Made by a program: the position numbers and the translations under genes. This document shows positions 11,647-24,200 of a stretch of 64,000 nt of DNA, piece by piece. The DNA lies in the NCBI RefSeq assembly GCF_030269925.1, contig NC_085121.1:1753501-1817500 (forward strand), written 5' to 3'. This DNA is from Bombyx mori (taxonomy: Eukaryota > Arthropoda > Insecta > Lepidoptera > Bombycidae). How positions within the stretch are numbered: the stretch's first letter is position 1; every line of letters begins with the position of its first letter. The notes beneath the pieces are model-generated. The model saw only the letters and a program-made list of their open reading frames with translations, searched no databases and was not told where the DNA came from.

Positions 11647-11852
11647 CTACTTCAGTGGTACCTACCTACCTCTATGCTCATGCATTAGTCATAGATAATA
11701 AGACTAGGACTTCAGCATGGATTGGTTAATACATAAGTACCTATTAAGTCACTAGGTCTGGTTTTAATATATAACTAATATAAAAATTATGTACTAATAT
11801 AATCTAATATGAATCTTCTATGATAAGCCTGTGACATGATTGTAGCTGTTTA

Positions 11853-12178
11853 CATTCCCGATCCTGCGGACAGAATGGAAAGCAGTCGACGTCGCCGTGT
11901 CGCTCCAAACACGTCATATCAGATCCTCCCGGTCCACTAACGGTGCTTCTAGGTACCTCAAGCACCGGTCATCGTTCTCGTCGAACCCGTCGCTTGCGAC
12001 GAAGGGTTCGACGAGTAAACTAACCGTCAGACACAGCCCACTGAGTTTCTCGCCGGATCTTCTCAGTGGGTCGCGTTTCCGATCCGGTGGTAGATTCTGC
12101 GAAGCACGGCTCTTGCTAAGGTTCGTATCAGCAACGTCGTCAGGTTTGAGCCCCGTGAGCTCACCTACTAGTTAAGGT
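11853..12178 (+). mobile_element. SINE family B copy
   Basis: Begins CATTCCCGATCCTGCGG and contains GAATGGAAAGCAGTCGACG, CGTCGCTTGCGACGAAGGG, CTGAGTTTCTCGCCGGATC and GAGCTCACCTACTAGTTAAGG. It lacks a clean poly(A) tail, so the 3' end is truncated. The 92-residue reading frame over it is SINE-derived. Confidence 0.8.
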
Positions 12179-12741
12179 TGAGCCATTAATAAAATATCTG
12201 ATGACAGGCAGTACTTTTGAGAGTGCTCGATTGTGCGAAGCATTGCTGTAGCTGGAACATTCAACGTTGAGCATGATGCCGCATAATGCGCTCTAGTGCT
12301 GTAATTGGAATACCACTTTTACCTTTATTCTTGTATGTGGCTAATGCACAAACCGTGCACATTATAAAAAAAAGCATTTCACTTCACAAACACAAACCCG
12401 ACTTTTTGGCGGGAACGCGAGAAGTAAAGTTGTGTGATTTGTTTTATTTTGCCTATTTCGTGTTTCTTCAGGTTTAAATGTACAACACCGGTGGTTTATT
12501 AACTATTTAATATCTCTGAAAGTGCACAAATGTGGGAAAATGAAACAAAGCCGTTGGACGTAACTTCTCGGGATCTTCCAAAAAGTCCACTGAGAAATCT
12601 CAGTAAACGACCATCATTTTACTGAGATTATATTTCATCCCCTATCATTTCATCTCATCTCATTTCATGCAATGCCATGTTTCATATTAAATTAATCAGC
12701 TTCATTTCATTTCATAATATAATATTTCATAAAAAAAAAAA
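12179..12741. other. Gene-free spacer between SINE B and the maT element
   Basis: AT-rich with a CATTTCAT-type degenerate simple repeat around 12640-12730 and an A-run at 12731-12741. No gene, RNA or recognisable element. Confidence 0.4.
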
Positions 12742-12867
12742 TATACCGTCTTGCCATAAATACTGAGACAAAGGGAAAAATATATTTTCTATTGCAAGTA
12801 GCATTTATTACTTTTACAGTATGTTAGTTTATTACATAAATATAAAGCAATTTAAAGTATAAAAAGC

Positions 12868-14235
12868 TTATTCTAAGTGGTCTCCGTTGGCTGCAATACA
12901 GTCCTTTAAACGTTGAGGCCAGTTATCAATAGAAGCACGCACTCTTTCCATGGGAAAAAATTTCACTGCCAATCGTACGGATTGGTTTAGGGACTCCAAA
13001 TTATCATGGCGTTTAGAGCAAGCCGTAATTTCTAAAACTGACCATAAATCATAATCCAGCGGATTAAGATCGGGACTAGACGACGGCCAGTCTTCAGCTC
13101 TGATGAAGTCCGAAACGTTCGTTTCCAACCAAGACTGCGTAGACCGAGCTTTATGACCTGGCGCCGAGTCTTGCTGGAAGGACCATTTTTGATTATTGAA
13201 CATGGTGTTGTTAAGGGGCTTCACTACCTTCTCAAGAATGGTACTGTTGATGGTAATCTTGATACACTTGTGCCGATGTTTTGATACCTTTTTCACAAAA
13301 GTATGGCCCAGTCACTGCTTCATAGTGAATAGCCCACCAAACCGTCACTGAACTCGGATAGTGCCCACGTTGCACTCTGTCGACTAATTGGGAAGCTTCC
13401 TTAGAGCTTTGAGCATAAATACGGTCATTTTGTTTGTTTAAATGTTGCTTAATTGTAAAAACATTCTCATTCGTAAACAAATTTTTTCCCTGACCTCCCT
13501 TTGCGTACCGCTTCAGTAGTTGTTTCGATTTTACCACCCTATTCTCTTTTAAATTATCAGTTAAGAAATGACCAGTACGTCTCTTATAGGCTGCAAGTCC
13601 AAAGTCATCTTTTAAAATACGCGACATGGTCCTAGGTGCTATCTTCATCTCCCAAGATAAAATCTTTTGTTTTCGGACAGGATTTCTTCGAATTATTTCC
13701 CTTACTGCTTTGACCACCTTTTTCGTACGAACACTACGTAGACTGCCAGATATTTTTCTGTCACAAACAGAGGAGGTCTCATTGCACCTATTAATAGCCC
13801 GGTACACAAACATTTTACTAATACCAAGCGTATGGAGAGTTTTAAAAATTGCATTTGGCTCCATACCTACTTTGTTTTTTTTTTATCCTACCTAAGCTGG
13901 TAGCCTTGAGAGGCTATTCCAGCGTAACCTTAACTAGTAGGTGAGCTCACGGGGCTCAAACCTTACAACGTTGCTAACACGAACCCTAGCAAGAGCCGTG
14001 CTTCGCAGAATCTACCACCGGATCAGAAACGCGACCCACTGAGAAGATCCGGCAAGAAACTCAGTGGGCTGTGTCTGAGGGTTAATTTGCTCGTCGAGCC
14101 CTTCGTCGCAAGCGACGGGTTCGTCGTGTTTTGGGCGACGTCGACTGCTTTCCATTCTTTCCGCAGGATCGGGAATGCCTACTTTGTGTAATGCGATCAC
14201 AGCGATTCGGTTCTCTTTATCACCCCACTCCATTT
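12868..14235 (-). pseudogene. maT mariner transposase, inactivated
   Basis: The N-terminus reads MEWGDKENRIAVIALHKVG at about 14235-14179. It resumes after the SINE as MEPNAIFKTLHTLGISKMFV at 13864, giving the HTH region, and shifts frame near 13232-13296 into the catalytic C-terminus. Motifs: first catalytic box FTNENVFTI, where the family expects FTDE, so the first Asp is Asn; second box FQQDSAPGHK; third box WPSSSPDLNPLDYDLW. Defects are the SINE insertion, the frameshift and the D-to-N change. Known function: cut-and-paste transposition at TA. Confidence 0.85.
13876..14177 (-). mobile_element. SINE family B inserted in the maT transposase gene
   Basis: Poly(T) at 13876 onward marks the minus-strand A-tail, and the body matches the other B copies. 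It is flanked by the 10-bp target-site duplication CCTACTTTGT (13866-13875 and 14178-14187). Removing it restores the transposase frame between KVG and MEPN, so it entered an existing maT copy. Confidence 0.9.
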
Positions 14236-14484
14236 TAATATCGCAAAATATTGTGCAATGTATTGGCGCCAAAATGAGAAAACATAATGAGCAATCATAT
14301 TATTATAAAAATGACAAATTCCAAATTCAAATGCAATATTTTGTTTATTTAAATTGTAATAGTATTTATGGCCAGACTAAGTATATAAAAAAATAGGTTG
14401 TATGCTGTGATACCTTTGCCTTTCCAGTTGAAAAAATAGAACTACTACTACTACAAACCCAATTTTTAGTGAGTAAACGAGAAA

Positions 14485-15942
14485 ATGGAGCAATTAAATA
14501 ACGAAGCCCAAACGTCGTCTTCTGGTATTCCTAAAGAAGTAAGTTGTGTGTGTCATTGTAACAAAAACAATAATTTGTTTTTATAAAATGAAATGTGCGA
14601 GCTAGTTTTACGTGCAATGATTGCATGATTCAACGAAATTTTTACCGACTAAAAAAACGAGGTTCTCAATTCGTCTATTTTTTATGTGCTACCTCAGAAC
14701 TATTTTCCGAGTAAACATTTTATATGATTCTTTCTTATCTGACAACTAGTGTTTCTCATGTGATTTCCATTTCAAGTTTATGAATTTCTGAGCAGTCATT
14801 ATTAAGTTTTCTTTCGTAATGCATATTGCATGCGTTGATTTCAATTTATGCTACTCAGCCTTTTTTGTTTAATTTTCTTTTTTGTTAAAATTTTGTCTTA
14901 AATTTCACAGGAAAATAGAGATATAGTTTTGGGCCATCGTTCTTGTAAAACATGCGATGCAAAATGGCTCTGTATTGAAAATGTTTATCAGAAATTCCAC
15001 AGGCCTAATTATTATGACATTGGAGGTACATATTATTTAGAGGATTTACCAGATTTTTGGTTCACAAGTAAAACAGAACAAGTAGGCGATATATTCCTGC
15101 TGCATATATTCATCCAAAGATATTGTGAAGGATCATTCTCTATAAGTATTAGTCATGGCAGTGAAATGGAAATTGACAAAAAACAAAAAATAGTCCGGTT
15201 AACAAAGTCACTAAAGGAATATAAATTTGAAAACACCAGAGAAAACAGTCATTCCACACAAATTGAAGGTGAACCAGAGCTAGGTTGCTTAGAATATGTA
15301 AGCACATACAATTTCTCTAATCTTGATGTTGGATTCATGAAAAATAAATCCCTGTACATAGCCATTGCATTTCCCAGTCCGAAAATACTGAATCTGAATG
15401 TTTTTGATAAATTGTTAACAGTTCATACTTTTGAAGGATTACTCAAAAATTTGGAGGATGCAGATTTTACTTTAGTGTCTGAAGATGGAGAAAAATTCAG
15501 AGTGCATAAAGCCATTCTGGCTGCACATAGTGATGTATTCAAAGCGATGTTCAGGGAAGAGACAATTGAGAGTCAGAAGCAGTTGGTAAAACTTGTAGAC
15601 GTGACTGCAGAAGATTTGAAATACTTGATAGAATATCTATATACTGGTTACCTAAAAAATATAGAAAATGCCGACTTTGTCAACCTGCTAATGATAGCTG
15701 ACAGATACAATCTAAAAGGCTTAAGACATCTTTCTCAGTGTGCACTTGCTGAACAGCTGACAATAGAAAATGCATTCTATATATTAGCAATGGCAGATAT
15801 GTATGATTCTAATTATTTGAAGGCAGAGTCGCTAAAGTTCATTAAAAAGAACAAAGACACTTTAAAAGTAAACACCTTCAAAGACATCACTAATGCAGAA
15901 TTAGTAAGAGAACTTTTCACTTACCTTGTTGATGAAGACTAG
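14485..15942 (+). CDS. MATH-BTB domain protein A (SPOP/TDPOZ-like), 361 aa
   Basis: Two coding exons: 14485-14538 (MEQLNNEAQTSSSGIPKE, donor GTAAGT) and 14911-15942 (acceptor TTTCACAG, starts ENRDIVLGHRSCK). The N-terminal half (about 30-175) is a diverged MATH-like beta domain with NYYDIGGTYYLEDLPDFWF. The BTB/POZ domain is at about 200-300 (ADFTLVSEDGEKFRVHKAIL, AAHSDVFKAMF, YLYTGYLKNIENADF). A BACK-like helical tail follows. Family knowledge: such proteins dimerise through BTB and link substrates bound by MATH to Cullin-3 ubiquitin ligase; that function here is inferred. A paralogue lies at 33494-34694, also 361 aa. The start codon is about 100 bp from the end of the maT transposon, so the promoter is close to or inside transposon sequence. 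Confidence 0.9.
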
Positions 15943-16004
15943 GCCTAAATTTTTACCCTATTTTGTTAGAAAGTGTCCACTTTCTGTTTATTTACTGGTC
16001 TTCT

Positions 16005-16010
16005 AATAAA
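16005..16010 (+). promoter_or_regulatory. Polyadenylation signal of MATH-BTB A
   Basis: AATAAA about 60 bases after the stop codon; a second AATAAA occurs near 16091. Confidence 0.6.
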
Positions 16011-16090
16011 ATTAATTTAAAGTATGTGTATGTGGCAGTGTCAATATATTTTATTGTCTAAGACAAGTTTGTGGTATAACCATTTAATGT

Positions 16091-18272
16091 AATAAAGGAC
16101 AATATTATTGTCAAAAGTTATTTCATTATTAATAACCTATTTACACAAATAGAAAGAACATTAACAAAAATATTAATTACAGAAACGTAAAATAAACTTT
16201 AGCTTGAAATATGTTTAACATTATAAAATGTAAATAAAGATAATAATACAATTATTTTAAGAATACAGCTGTCAGCATATTGTATGTCAGTGGCTGCCGG
16301 CGTCACTGGCCGTCTGCTGAGCTCACGTCGTTTATTAAATCATTTTGGAATGTTACTTGATGTCTTCGTTTCTGCAGCAAACAAACATTTTCTTATTAAA
16401 ATGTTAGTTCGGCATATTTCGTATTGTTAATTAGTTTATTGCTAGTTTCATTTATTTAAAACATCAATGTAAATATGTTTTGCTCAATTTCGAATTTGGA
16501 ACCTTTTAAAAAAAATCAGCACATTTAAACATATAGCTTTATTTTGTTTAATCTATACAAGTTACCAAGGTAAGTGCTTTTATCTATGAATAGCAGAAGG
16601 ATGGTTGACATGCAAGGGGAAGCAAGAAAAATGCCAATAATAATCTTAATATTTATTGATAATTGGAACCAATACAAGGGCAAAATAATGCATAAAACCC
16701 CCCCGTGGATAATATGGACTGCTCCAATATGTACCTACTTACCTACTTTATTCATCCTACTAATCCTGTTATAAAAAATAAAACTAAAAATTATAAAATT
16801 TACCCAAAAGTATAAAAAAAGATGAGACAGTGTGCAATGAGTCAAAATATATTCTACATGTTGAGTACAAAAGGCTACTTGAATTATACCAAATCTAGGC
16901 TCATATTTTTACACAATGAACTATCCTGTAATGATTTGAGATACAAGATTATTTGAAAATATAACACATCAAGCGTTTACTATCAGGACAATTTGTGTTT
17001 AAAACAAATGGTTTTAAACAAACTACTACTAAGCAATAAGAACTGATTTATATATAATTAGTGAATACAGAAACAGCCTGTGCCACTCTTGTTATTGACG
17101 TTGTTATAGAGTGGAATAACAACTCTCCAATAATTACTTGCCATGTGGAATAAATAAAAAAAAATATGTTTTAATGTATTAACTAATAATGCAATAACAT
17201 TTGTTTTGTAGGAGCAATATCTAAGTTTGTGAAGTTAAAAAAACTTGTTTTTGTTTTTAAAGAATATTATTATTTTAAATCAGCCGTGTTGGCTTGACAT
17301 TTTTTGATTTTTATTCAAGGAAGCTACCCTCCTAAATTAACTTTGTAGGTAAAGATTTATTCTTAATTTAACATTTTATTCTAGTGTCTAGATCCCCGTT
17401 CACGCATAGCTGGAATAGCCCTTTTGGCTACCACCAGCGTACATGTACGAAAAACATGTCTAGATCTAGTCTAAAATCCTAGTGTCTGACGTAAATGAAC
17501 GGTCTGTGAGGTTTGCGGCAGATTGCGGATTCTAGTACAAAACTAAAAAGCCATATGTGGTGGCTATCGGTGTGCAGAAACGTGCCGCCTAGTATCAATT
17601 TGTCGTCAGAACTAAAATATAGTTTGGGCGCGGTGAATTCGGTTTAAAAGTTCATGAATTATGGTTATGCGTTAAATCAAAATAGCTTTTAGTTATTATG
17701 TTATGATTCTCCAACTAGGCTGCAAACGTTCTTTTTTATTCGAAGACTAATGTAATCCTTTGATTATGCAGGCTTTCGGGTTATTATTCATATTGGCGTT
17801 TATCGTAATATATCGTAGGCGGAACATTTTGGACCGAAATAAAGATTCGAATTATTGGCCAAACTGAAATTAACAAAGCCTTATTTATAAAAGGTAAGAT
17901 AGATATATATTTTTATTGTGCAGTAATATTTGTTTCTATTGTTTCTTTAGTTATAGCAACGTGTCTAATCACATAATCTCGAATATGATTGAAACTAACA
18001 CAAATTACTAGAAACATCTCTATTCAACTTCATGTTATTAATACATATTTATGAAGTAAAGTTAAATAACAATAAATTTTATTGAAAAAATTAATCCCAT
18101 TTTATATAACGTTGCGTTACCCATGCTCGTATATTTTTAGAAATTCTTATCAATATCTTAACATTATAGTTCCTATTCCTAAGGACAATTAAATGTACGT
18201 GATTCCGACTGCAACATTTACGATCGGATCCAAAATGTTCCGCGATGTGTGTTGAGTCGGCGCGGCTGAGGC
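16091..18272. other. Intergenic region and CK2 beta 3' UTR
   Basis: AT-rich; no gene found. The right end is the 3' untranslated region of the CK2 beta gene (minus strand), whose end I cannot fix. A short palindrome-like stretch (GTACATGTACGAAAAACATG) lies near 17440. No conserved element recognised. Confidence 0.4.
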
Positions 18273-21200
18273 CTAACGTTTACCGTTGTTGTACGACAGG
18301 CTGCGCTGCGGCGGCTTGGAGTTCGCAGCCGCCTGCTGGATTTGGTAGGCGAGCGGGTGAATCTTGAACCCGTATAGTCTGAAACAAAACAAAGCTACAA
18401 ACAACACGAAATTATTTTAAGAAAAACTACTCCATATAAATGAAATCTATTAATAGGTATAAATTATTGATGTTTTACACATTTATCATGTTCTCATGGT
18501 AGATTCTGCCTTCAGTGGTAGTGGTATTGTGTAAATTGAGAAAAGATGGGTGGGTATCTTCATTTTTAATATAATACAACAATGTGAGTAATAATTTGCA
18601 TAGTAGATAGGACGACTGTTATGACAAACAATTGTTATGAATTTTAGTTGTATTAATGAAAAGAATTCGCCTACCTTGGTACGAATTGAGAGGCAGGTCG
18701 TTTTGGTCGTTTATCGGGGTGCACCATGAACACCATGTGCGGGAAGCCGGTGCCGAAGTAAGCGCCGTCGGTGTGGTGGTGGCGCGAGGATTTGGGCGTG
18801 TACACGTCCATGCAGCGCGGGCAGTACAGCTTCACCATCGCTTCGGCGGGGACGTCCGACAAACCTAAATCAGGGTAATGAAGAGATTCAGAAACTTCTA
18901 AAAAGTTAGTCCCGCTCAGTAGTGGGTCAACAGTCGTGGGTTTGATTCCCACTTCGGGCATAATATTCAACTGACAAACAGGTTTATTTACTGTGTCTGA
19001 GGTGATATATAGTGATTATTTAAAACATGCCACATATTGGCTGGCTTGGCTGTATGGTACCAACATGGGAAAGCAATACCTTTTCTAGGGTGTTGTATAA
19101 GGCATCTAGGGGACTCATTGAAGAACGAGCAAGCCCCACATTCTCAGTGTTATACTAGAGATCACCAACTAACACTTGTTGTTGGGAGGGTGTACTGAGG
19201 AAGACCTTTGTCAAGTAGTGGATGATTGTCAGCTGATAGGTAGATAGGGTAGAGCGTGCTAAAGAGTCGATGATATATAGATAATCTGTAAAAAAATATT
19301 ACCCTCCTTTTGCAGTCATGTAAATATAAAATTCTAACACTTACCAATTGGCAGCATAGGTTGGCATTCACAGTATACACGTGGGCAATATCCAAAATCC
19401 CCAGACTGGAACTTATCCAACATTTGACTAATGCCCCTACAAACAAATACACACATATAAGATGTTATGGTTGGTTTGACCTGAAACCTGATGTACTTGT
19501 ATTGAGCTATGTGATTATGTTGGTCCTGATACGCCACAAGAAAGTACCAATTGTTTTTTAAAATAAATTACGTATCTAAACTATTACTACCACCACCCTG
19601 AAGGAATAACAGTGCCAGTGCATCTTGTGAGTTCACACAGGTACCACCAACTCTCCCCATTTATGCTGCAGAGCAGTAATGTGTTCCAGTTTGGTAAGTG
19701 GGACCGTCCTATATACTATGCAATTTAAACTGACTTCTCATCTTTAAGGGATAAGTAGCATTCAAATTTTGATATCTAAGCACTCTGGTAACTATTTAAG
19801 CCAGTTTTTAAATTCCATTTTCTAAACAAAAAAAGATAGGAACCATTTTTTTCCAGTAGTACCTGTAGACTTGTACTGTTATAGTTTTGTTGTACCAGAA
19901 ATTTGTGAAATTTTATTACAACAATAACCCTTTTTTTTTTTTTTTTTTTTGGTCAGGAGGAAATCGCCGGACTTCCGCCCTCCCCTGGGGATGAAGGGCG
20001 GGGCATGTCGGAGTCGAACTGACTAAAACCTCCTGTCGCTCAACAACCCGCGTCCGAACCTCGCATGAGACAGAACCCATGAAAAGGCAAAGGGGGGAAA
20101 GTGAAGCGTTTAGTGCGGAGCACATCTCTCCCATCACCCTCCCCCTCGGGACGCCGGACCGGTGGTCGTCGGCGCCACGACCACCAGCCCTCTCGGTCGG
20201 CAGGCTATCCGGAGCCCGCCTAGATGGCGCCGGTTAGAATGGGTTATCCTACGGAATACCCCGCTGGATCAAAACCAGCGTGGGTCGAGGATAGCCGGCC
20301 TTCCATCACCCGGATGCTCTTGCGTAAAACGCGTGCAGAGCAGCTTGCACGTCGTCTTCTTAGGCCCCCTTTGCCGGTCCCCAGACCGACGTGTAAAGGG
20401 GACCCGAAACACTTAGAGGGCCAGGGCTTGGGCGATATCCGCCTCCCTGGCCCCCGCTCGACGGCGGCGGGCTTGCGCGTCTCTCACGCGCCCCGCCGCC
20501 TCCTTCTGCGAGATGGTGCACTCGCAGAAGTCGAGCATCGCCTTCCACGACTCGTCGTCGCCGAGCATCGATGCCACAACACTCGGCAACGACAAGTCGT
20601 TTCCTATTTTTGCGACGAGGACACGGCGCCACCCCTCCCATGCGGGGCAGGCAACGAGCGTGTGCTCTGCCGTGTCCAAGTCGCAACCACAATGGTGGCA
20701 CTCTGCCGTCGGCTCGGCTCTGATCCGGTGCAGGAACTCACCGAAGCAACCATGCCCAGTGAGCACCTGCGTGAGCCGGAAAGTGAGGCGTCCTCTGTCA
20801 CGATTCGCCCAGTCCACAAGGACTGGGCGAATCGCCTCGACGGTCCTACGACCAGCCGAAGGATCGGCCAGCCGCCTGGACCATGATTCCAGCACGGACC
20901 GCCGAGATTGGGCCCTCCGCGCTCTGACCACACTGGGGCTGGGGCGCGCCACGCCCCGGGCACGAAAGTCAGCCCGCCACTGATAGTCAGCGGCGAGCGC
21001 CTCCGCTTCCAGAACCCAAGGCGGCGTCCCAGCCAGTACACACGCCGCCTCGAAGGAGATGGTGCGATAGCCGCGGATGACCCTGACCGCGATGGTGCGT
21101 TGCGGCCGTTGCAGCAACTTTGCTACCCCCACGGCCAGGGACTGGCCCCACACGGGCGCCCCGTATAGGGCCATTGACCGCACCACCCCTGTATAGAGAC

Positions 21201-24200
21201 GGCGCGTCACCTGGTCAGGCCCCCCGACGTTGGGCAGAAGCCGGCTTAACGCGCCGGCCACCCCCAACAAACGAGGGACCAGATTCTGAAAGTGAGCACG
21301 GAAGGTCCAACGACTGTCTAGAATGAGGCCGAGGTACTTCAACTGCACCCCGACCCCAATACGGACGCCTCCAACCACGATTTGAGCATCGATAGGTGGC
21401 ACTCTCCGGGGCCTGTGGAACCACATGGCCTCGGATTTACTGAGTGCCACGTCGAGGCCCAATCTCCTGATTTTGCCGACGACATGCGCCACCCCAACGG
21501 TAGCAAGACGGGCAGACTCAGCAAAACTCCCCCCCCGGGCCACGACCAACGTGTCGTCTGCGTAGCAGATTACACTCAGGCCCGGGAGGAGGGCACCTCT
21601 TAGCACCCAGTCATACCCGATATTCCACAGAAGAGGGCCGAGCACCGACCCCTGTGGAACACCGCGCACGACCGGGAATCGGTGCACGATCCCATCATGT
21701 CCAGTACACGTGACCGATCTGTCCTCTAAGTAGGAACCCACCAGCCGGCGAAGGTAGGGGGGCACTCCGTGTCTTTCCAGCGCCCCCCCTATCACGGACC
21801 AGGGCAGGGTGTTGAACGCATTGGCGATATCGAGTGATACCGCCAGGGCCACCCCGCCCCTGGAGACGGCCTCCTCCGAGAGGGCCCGCACGCGAAGGAT
21901 CGCGTCTACGGTTGAGCGGCCCTCTCGGAAGCCATACTGTTCCGCCGACAGATCGGGTCCCACCCCGGCCAGATGCTGGATGATGCGGGCTGCCAGAATA
22001 CGTTCCAGCAGCTTGCCCACCTCATCCAGCAACACGATGGGACGGTACCCGGCGGCGGTATCCGCCGGGCGCCCCTCCTTTCTCAACAGCACGAGTCTGC
22101 CCGTCCTCCACGATGAAGGAAACCGTCCCGACTCGAGGCAGGAGTTGTAAAGCCTCAAGAGTCGGTCCCCCAGGGCACCAAGAGCCAAGCCCCAAACCCG
22201 ACCATGGACGCCGTCCGGGCCGGGTGCAGTGTCCTTCGCGCACATTTTGCGTACGGCCACACGGAGCTCCGCCCCCGTTATATGGGGCACCTCAGCAGGG
22301 ACTTCACCGTCGTATTCCGGCGGCGTGTCCATAGCGGGAGCGATAAATCCATCCCGCTCCTGCGGGAACAGCGCCGAGACGATGTCCCGCAGCTGCTGAG
22401 GCTGGAGACGCTCCGTGATCGGGGGGGCCCATGGGCGCATTTTATTGCGCACCATATGATAGGGCCGCCCCCACGGATCCTCATCCAGCGTCTCCAAGAG
22501 ACCCTCCATGTGTTGGTTCTTGGCTCTTCTGATGGCCAGCTGCAATGCCCTCTGCGCGACGCGAAATGCGCCGTGCAGCCGGACCTCTTCCGCCGCGAAT
22601 GCAACCGGATCATTGCGTCGCGGCAGGCGGCGGCGGCGATGCCTGGCGCACTCGCGCCTCGCCCGAACGCACTCCACGCGGAGTTGCGCAATTTCGGGCG
22701 ACCACCAGTACGCTTGGCGATTAGGAAGTCGAGGGCCAATCCGGGGCATCGACGCATCACAAATGCGACACATCGTGTCCCGGAACCACCCTGCCTCGCC
22801 CTCGACCTCGACCGGGTGTGGACGCATGGGCGCCCACGCCGCCACCATAGAGGCTTCCATCAGGAGCTCCTTATTCAGGCGCTTCAGTGCCCACTTGGGG
22901 AATGACCGGGACGCACCATGGGGGTGGTCCCTGTGGACGTCCGCGACTGCGGAGCGGGCGGAGAGATCAAACCGAATATATCGGTGATCTGACAGTGTCT
23001 CCGCCCCCTCCAAGACCCTCCAGTCGCGGATACGGCGCGCGATGGCCGGGCTTGCGAACGTAACGTCCACAATAGACTCGCCCTGCCACCGCACGCACGT
23101 CGCAACCGAACCTCTATTCAACAAACAGAGGCCGGCCACGTTCGCCCACCTCTCCAGCAGCCTACCACGAGCGTCCGAGCGGGGGGAACCCCATGCGACA
23201 GACTTCGCATTGAGGTCCCCCGCGAGAATCACTGGACGGGGAGCGAGGCGGCGAGCAATCGCCCCGATCCCGCCCAGGAAATGCCCGAACTCGACAGTAG
23301 GCCTGTTTGGAGAGAAGTACGCCCCGATCACGACGGTCCCTTCCAACTGCACCGCGACGAAACCTTGGCCCCTGGTCACCATCGCCAGGGGGGGGATCGC
23401 CGCGTCTCTTCTTATGACTATGGCCGCCAGGCCGCCATCGTCCCCAAACCAGCAATCATTTGCCGGGGGAACGAAGTACGGCTCGGCGACCACAGCCACA
23501 TCTATGGACCACTCCGCCATGCTCTGAGACAGCATGTCCTGAGCTCTGGCGGAGTGATTCAGATTTCCTTGGAGGAAGCGATAGGTGCGGTCCATTACTG
23601 TTGGACTACATCCATCGCCCCCTCCCCTTCACCACTGCCCCCGCCCTCCGGCACCGGCACCGCAGCGGGGATTACAGCGTTGGCCAGTGCTCCTCTGGCC
23701 AACCTTCTGTTTTGCCGACGCTTTGACTTGCGGCGCCGGTTGCGTTCGGTATTATTACCGGACGAAAAGCACGCCTTGCCTCCCGTTCGGTGGCTTGCCC
23801 TGCGCCCGGCCGCAGCACACAGAGCGCAATGCGGGGCAGCCGTGCAGGACGCCGCTTTATGTCCCGGCTGGCCGCAGCGGAAACACAGACCACTGCGGTC
23901 AACCGAGCTGGTGCACCTGGCGAGGCCGTGTCCGGTGCTAAAGCACCGGAGGCATCGCCAGGCGCGTGGTTCAAGCAAGTGCACGTGGGCCGCTATCCAG
24001 CCCACGCGCAGCATGCCCGGATTTCCCGAAGGTCTCCCGGGAGGAGGAGCAGCCAGGGAGGCGGCCGCTTCCACCGGGCAACGCACCCATACCGAGCTGG
24101 CCCCGGTATAACCGCGGCGCGGCTCGCCTACTGTAACATTTTCCAGTGCGCATTTGCCCTGGGCAGCGACGGCCGCCGTCACCTCATCCCTGGTGGTGCA

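Larger units (their letters stand above)
12742..14386 (-). mobile_element. maT (DD37D) mariner transposon, interrupted by a SINE
   Basis: Terminal inverted repeats align: left TATACCGTCTTGCCATAAAT, right (reverse complement) TATACTTAGTCTGGCCATAA. Between them lies a Tc1/mariner transposase on the minus strand, broken by a SINE (13876-14177) and by a frameshift. The spacing of the last two acidic residues (37 between) places it in the maT/DD37D group known from Bombyx. Confidence 0.85.

Noticed and set aside
11897..12175. 92-aa Ser/Arg-rich protein
   Set aside because: It lies entirely in a SINE B copy; a related frame appears in the copy at 28416-28736.
18656..18868. 70-aa His-rich plus-strand frame
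   Set aside because: Antisense of a CK2 beta coding exon.
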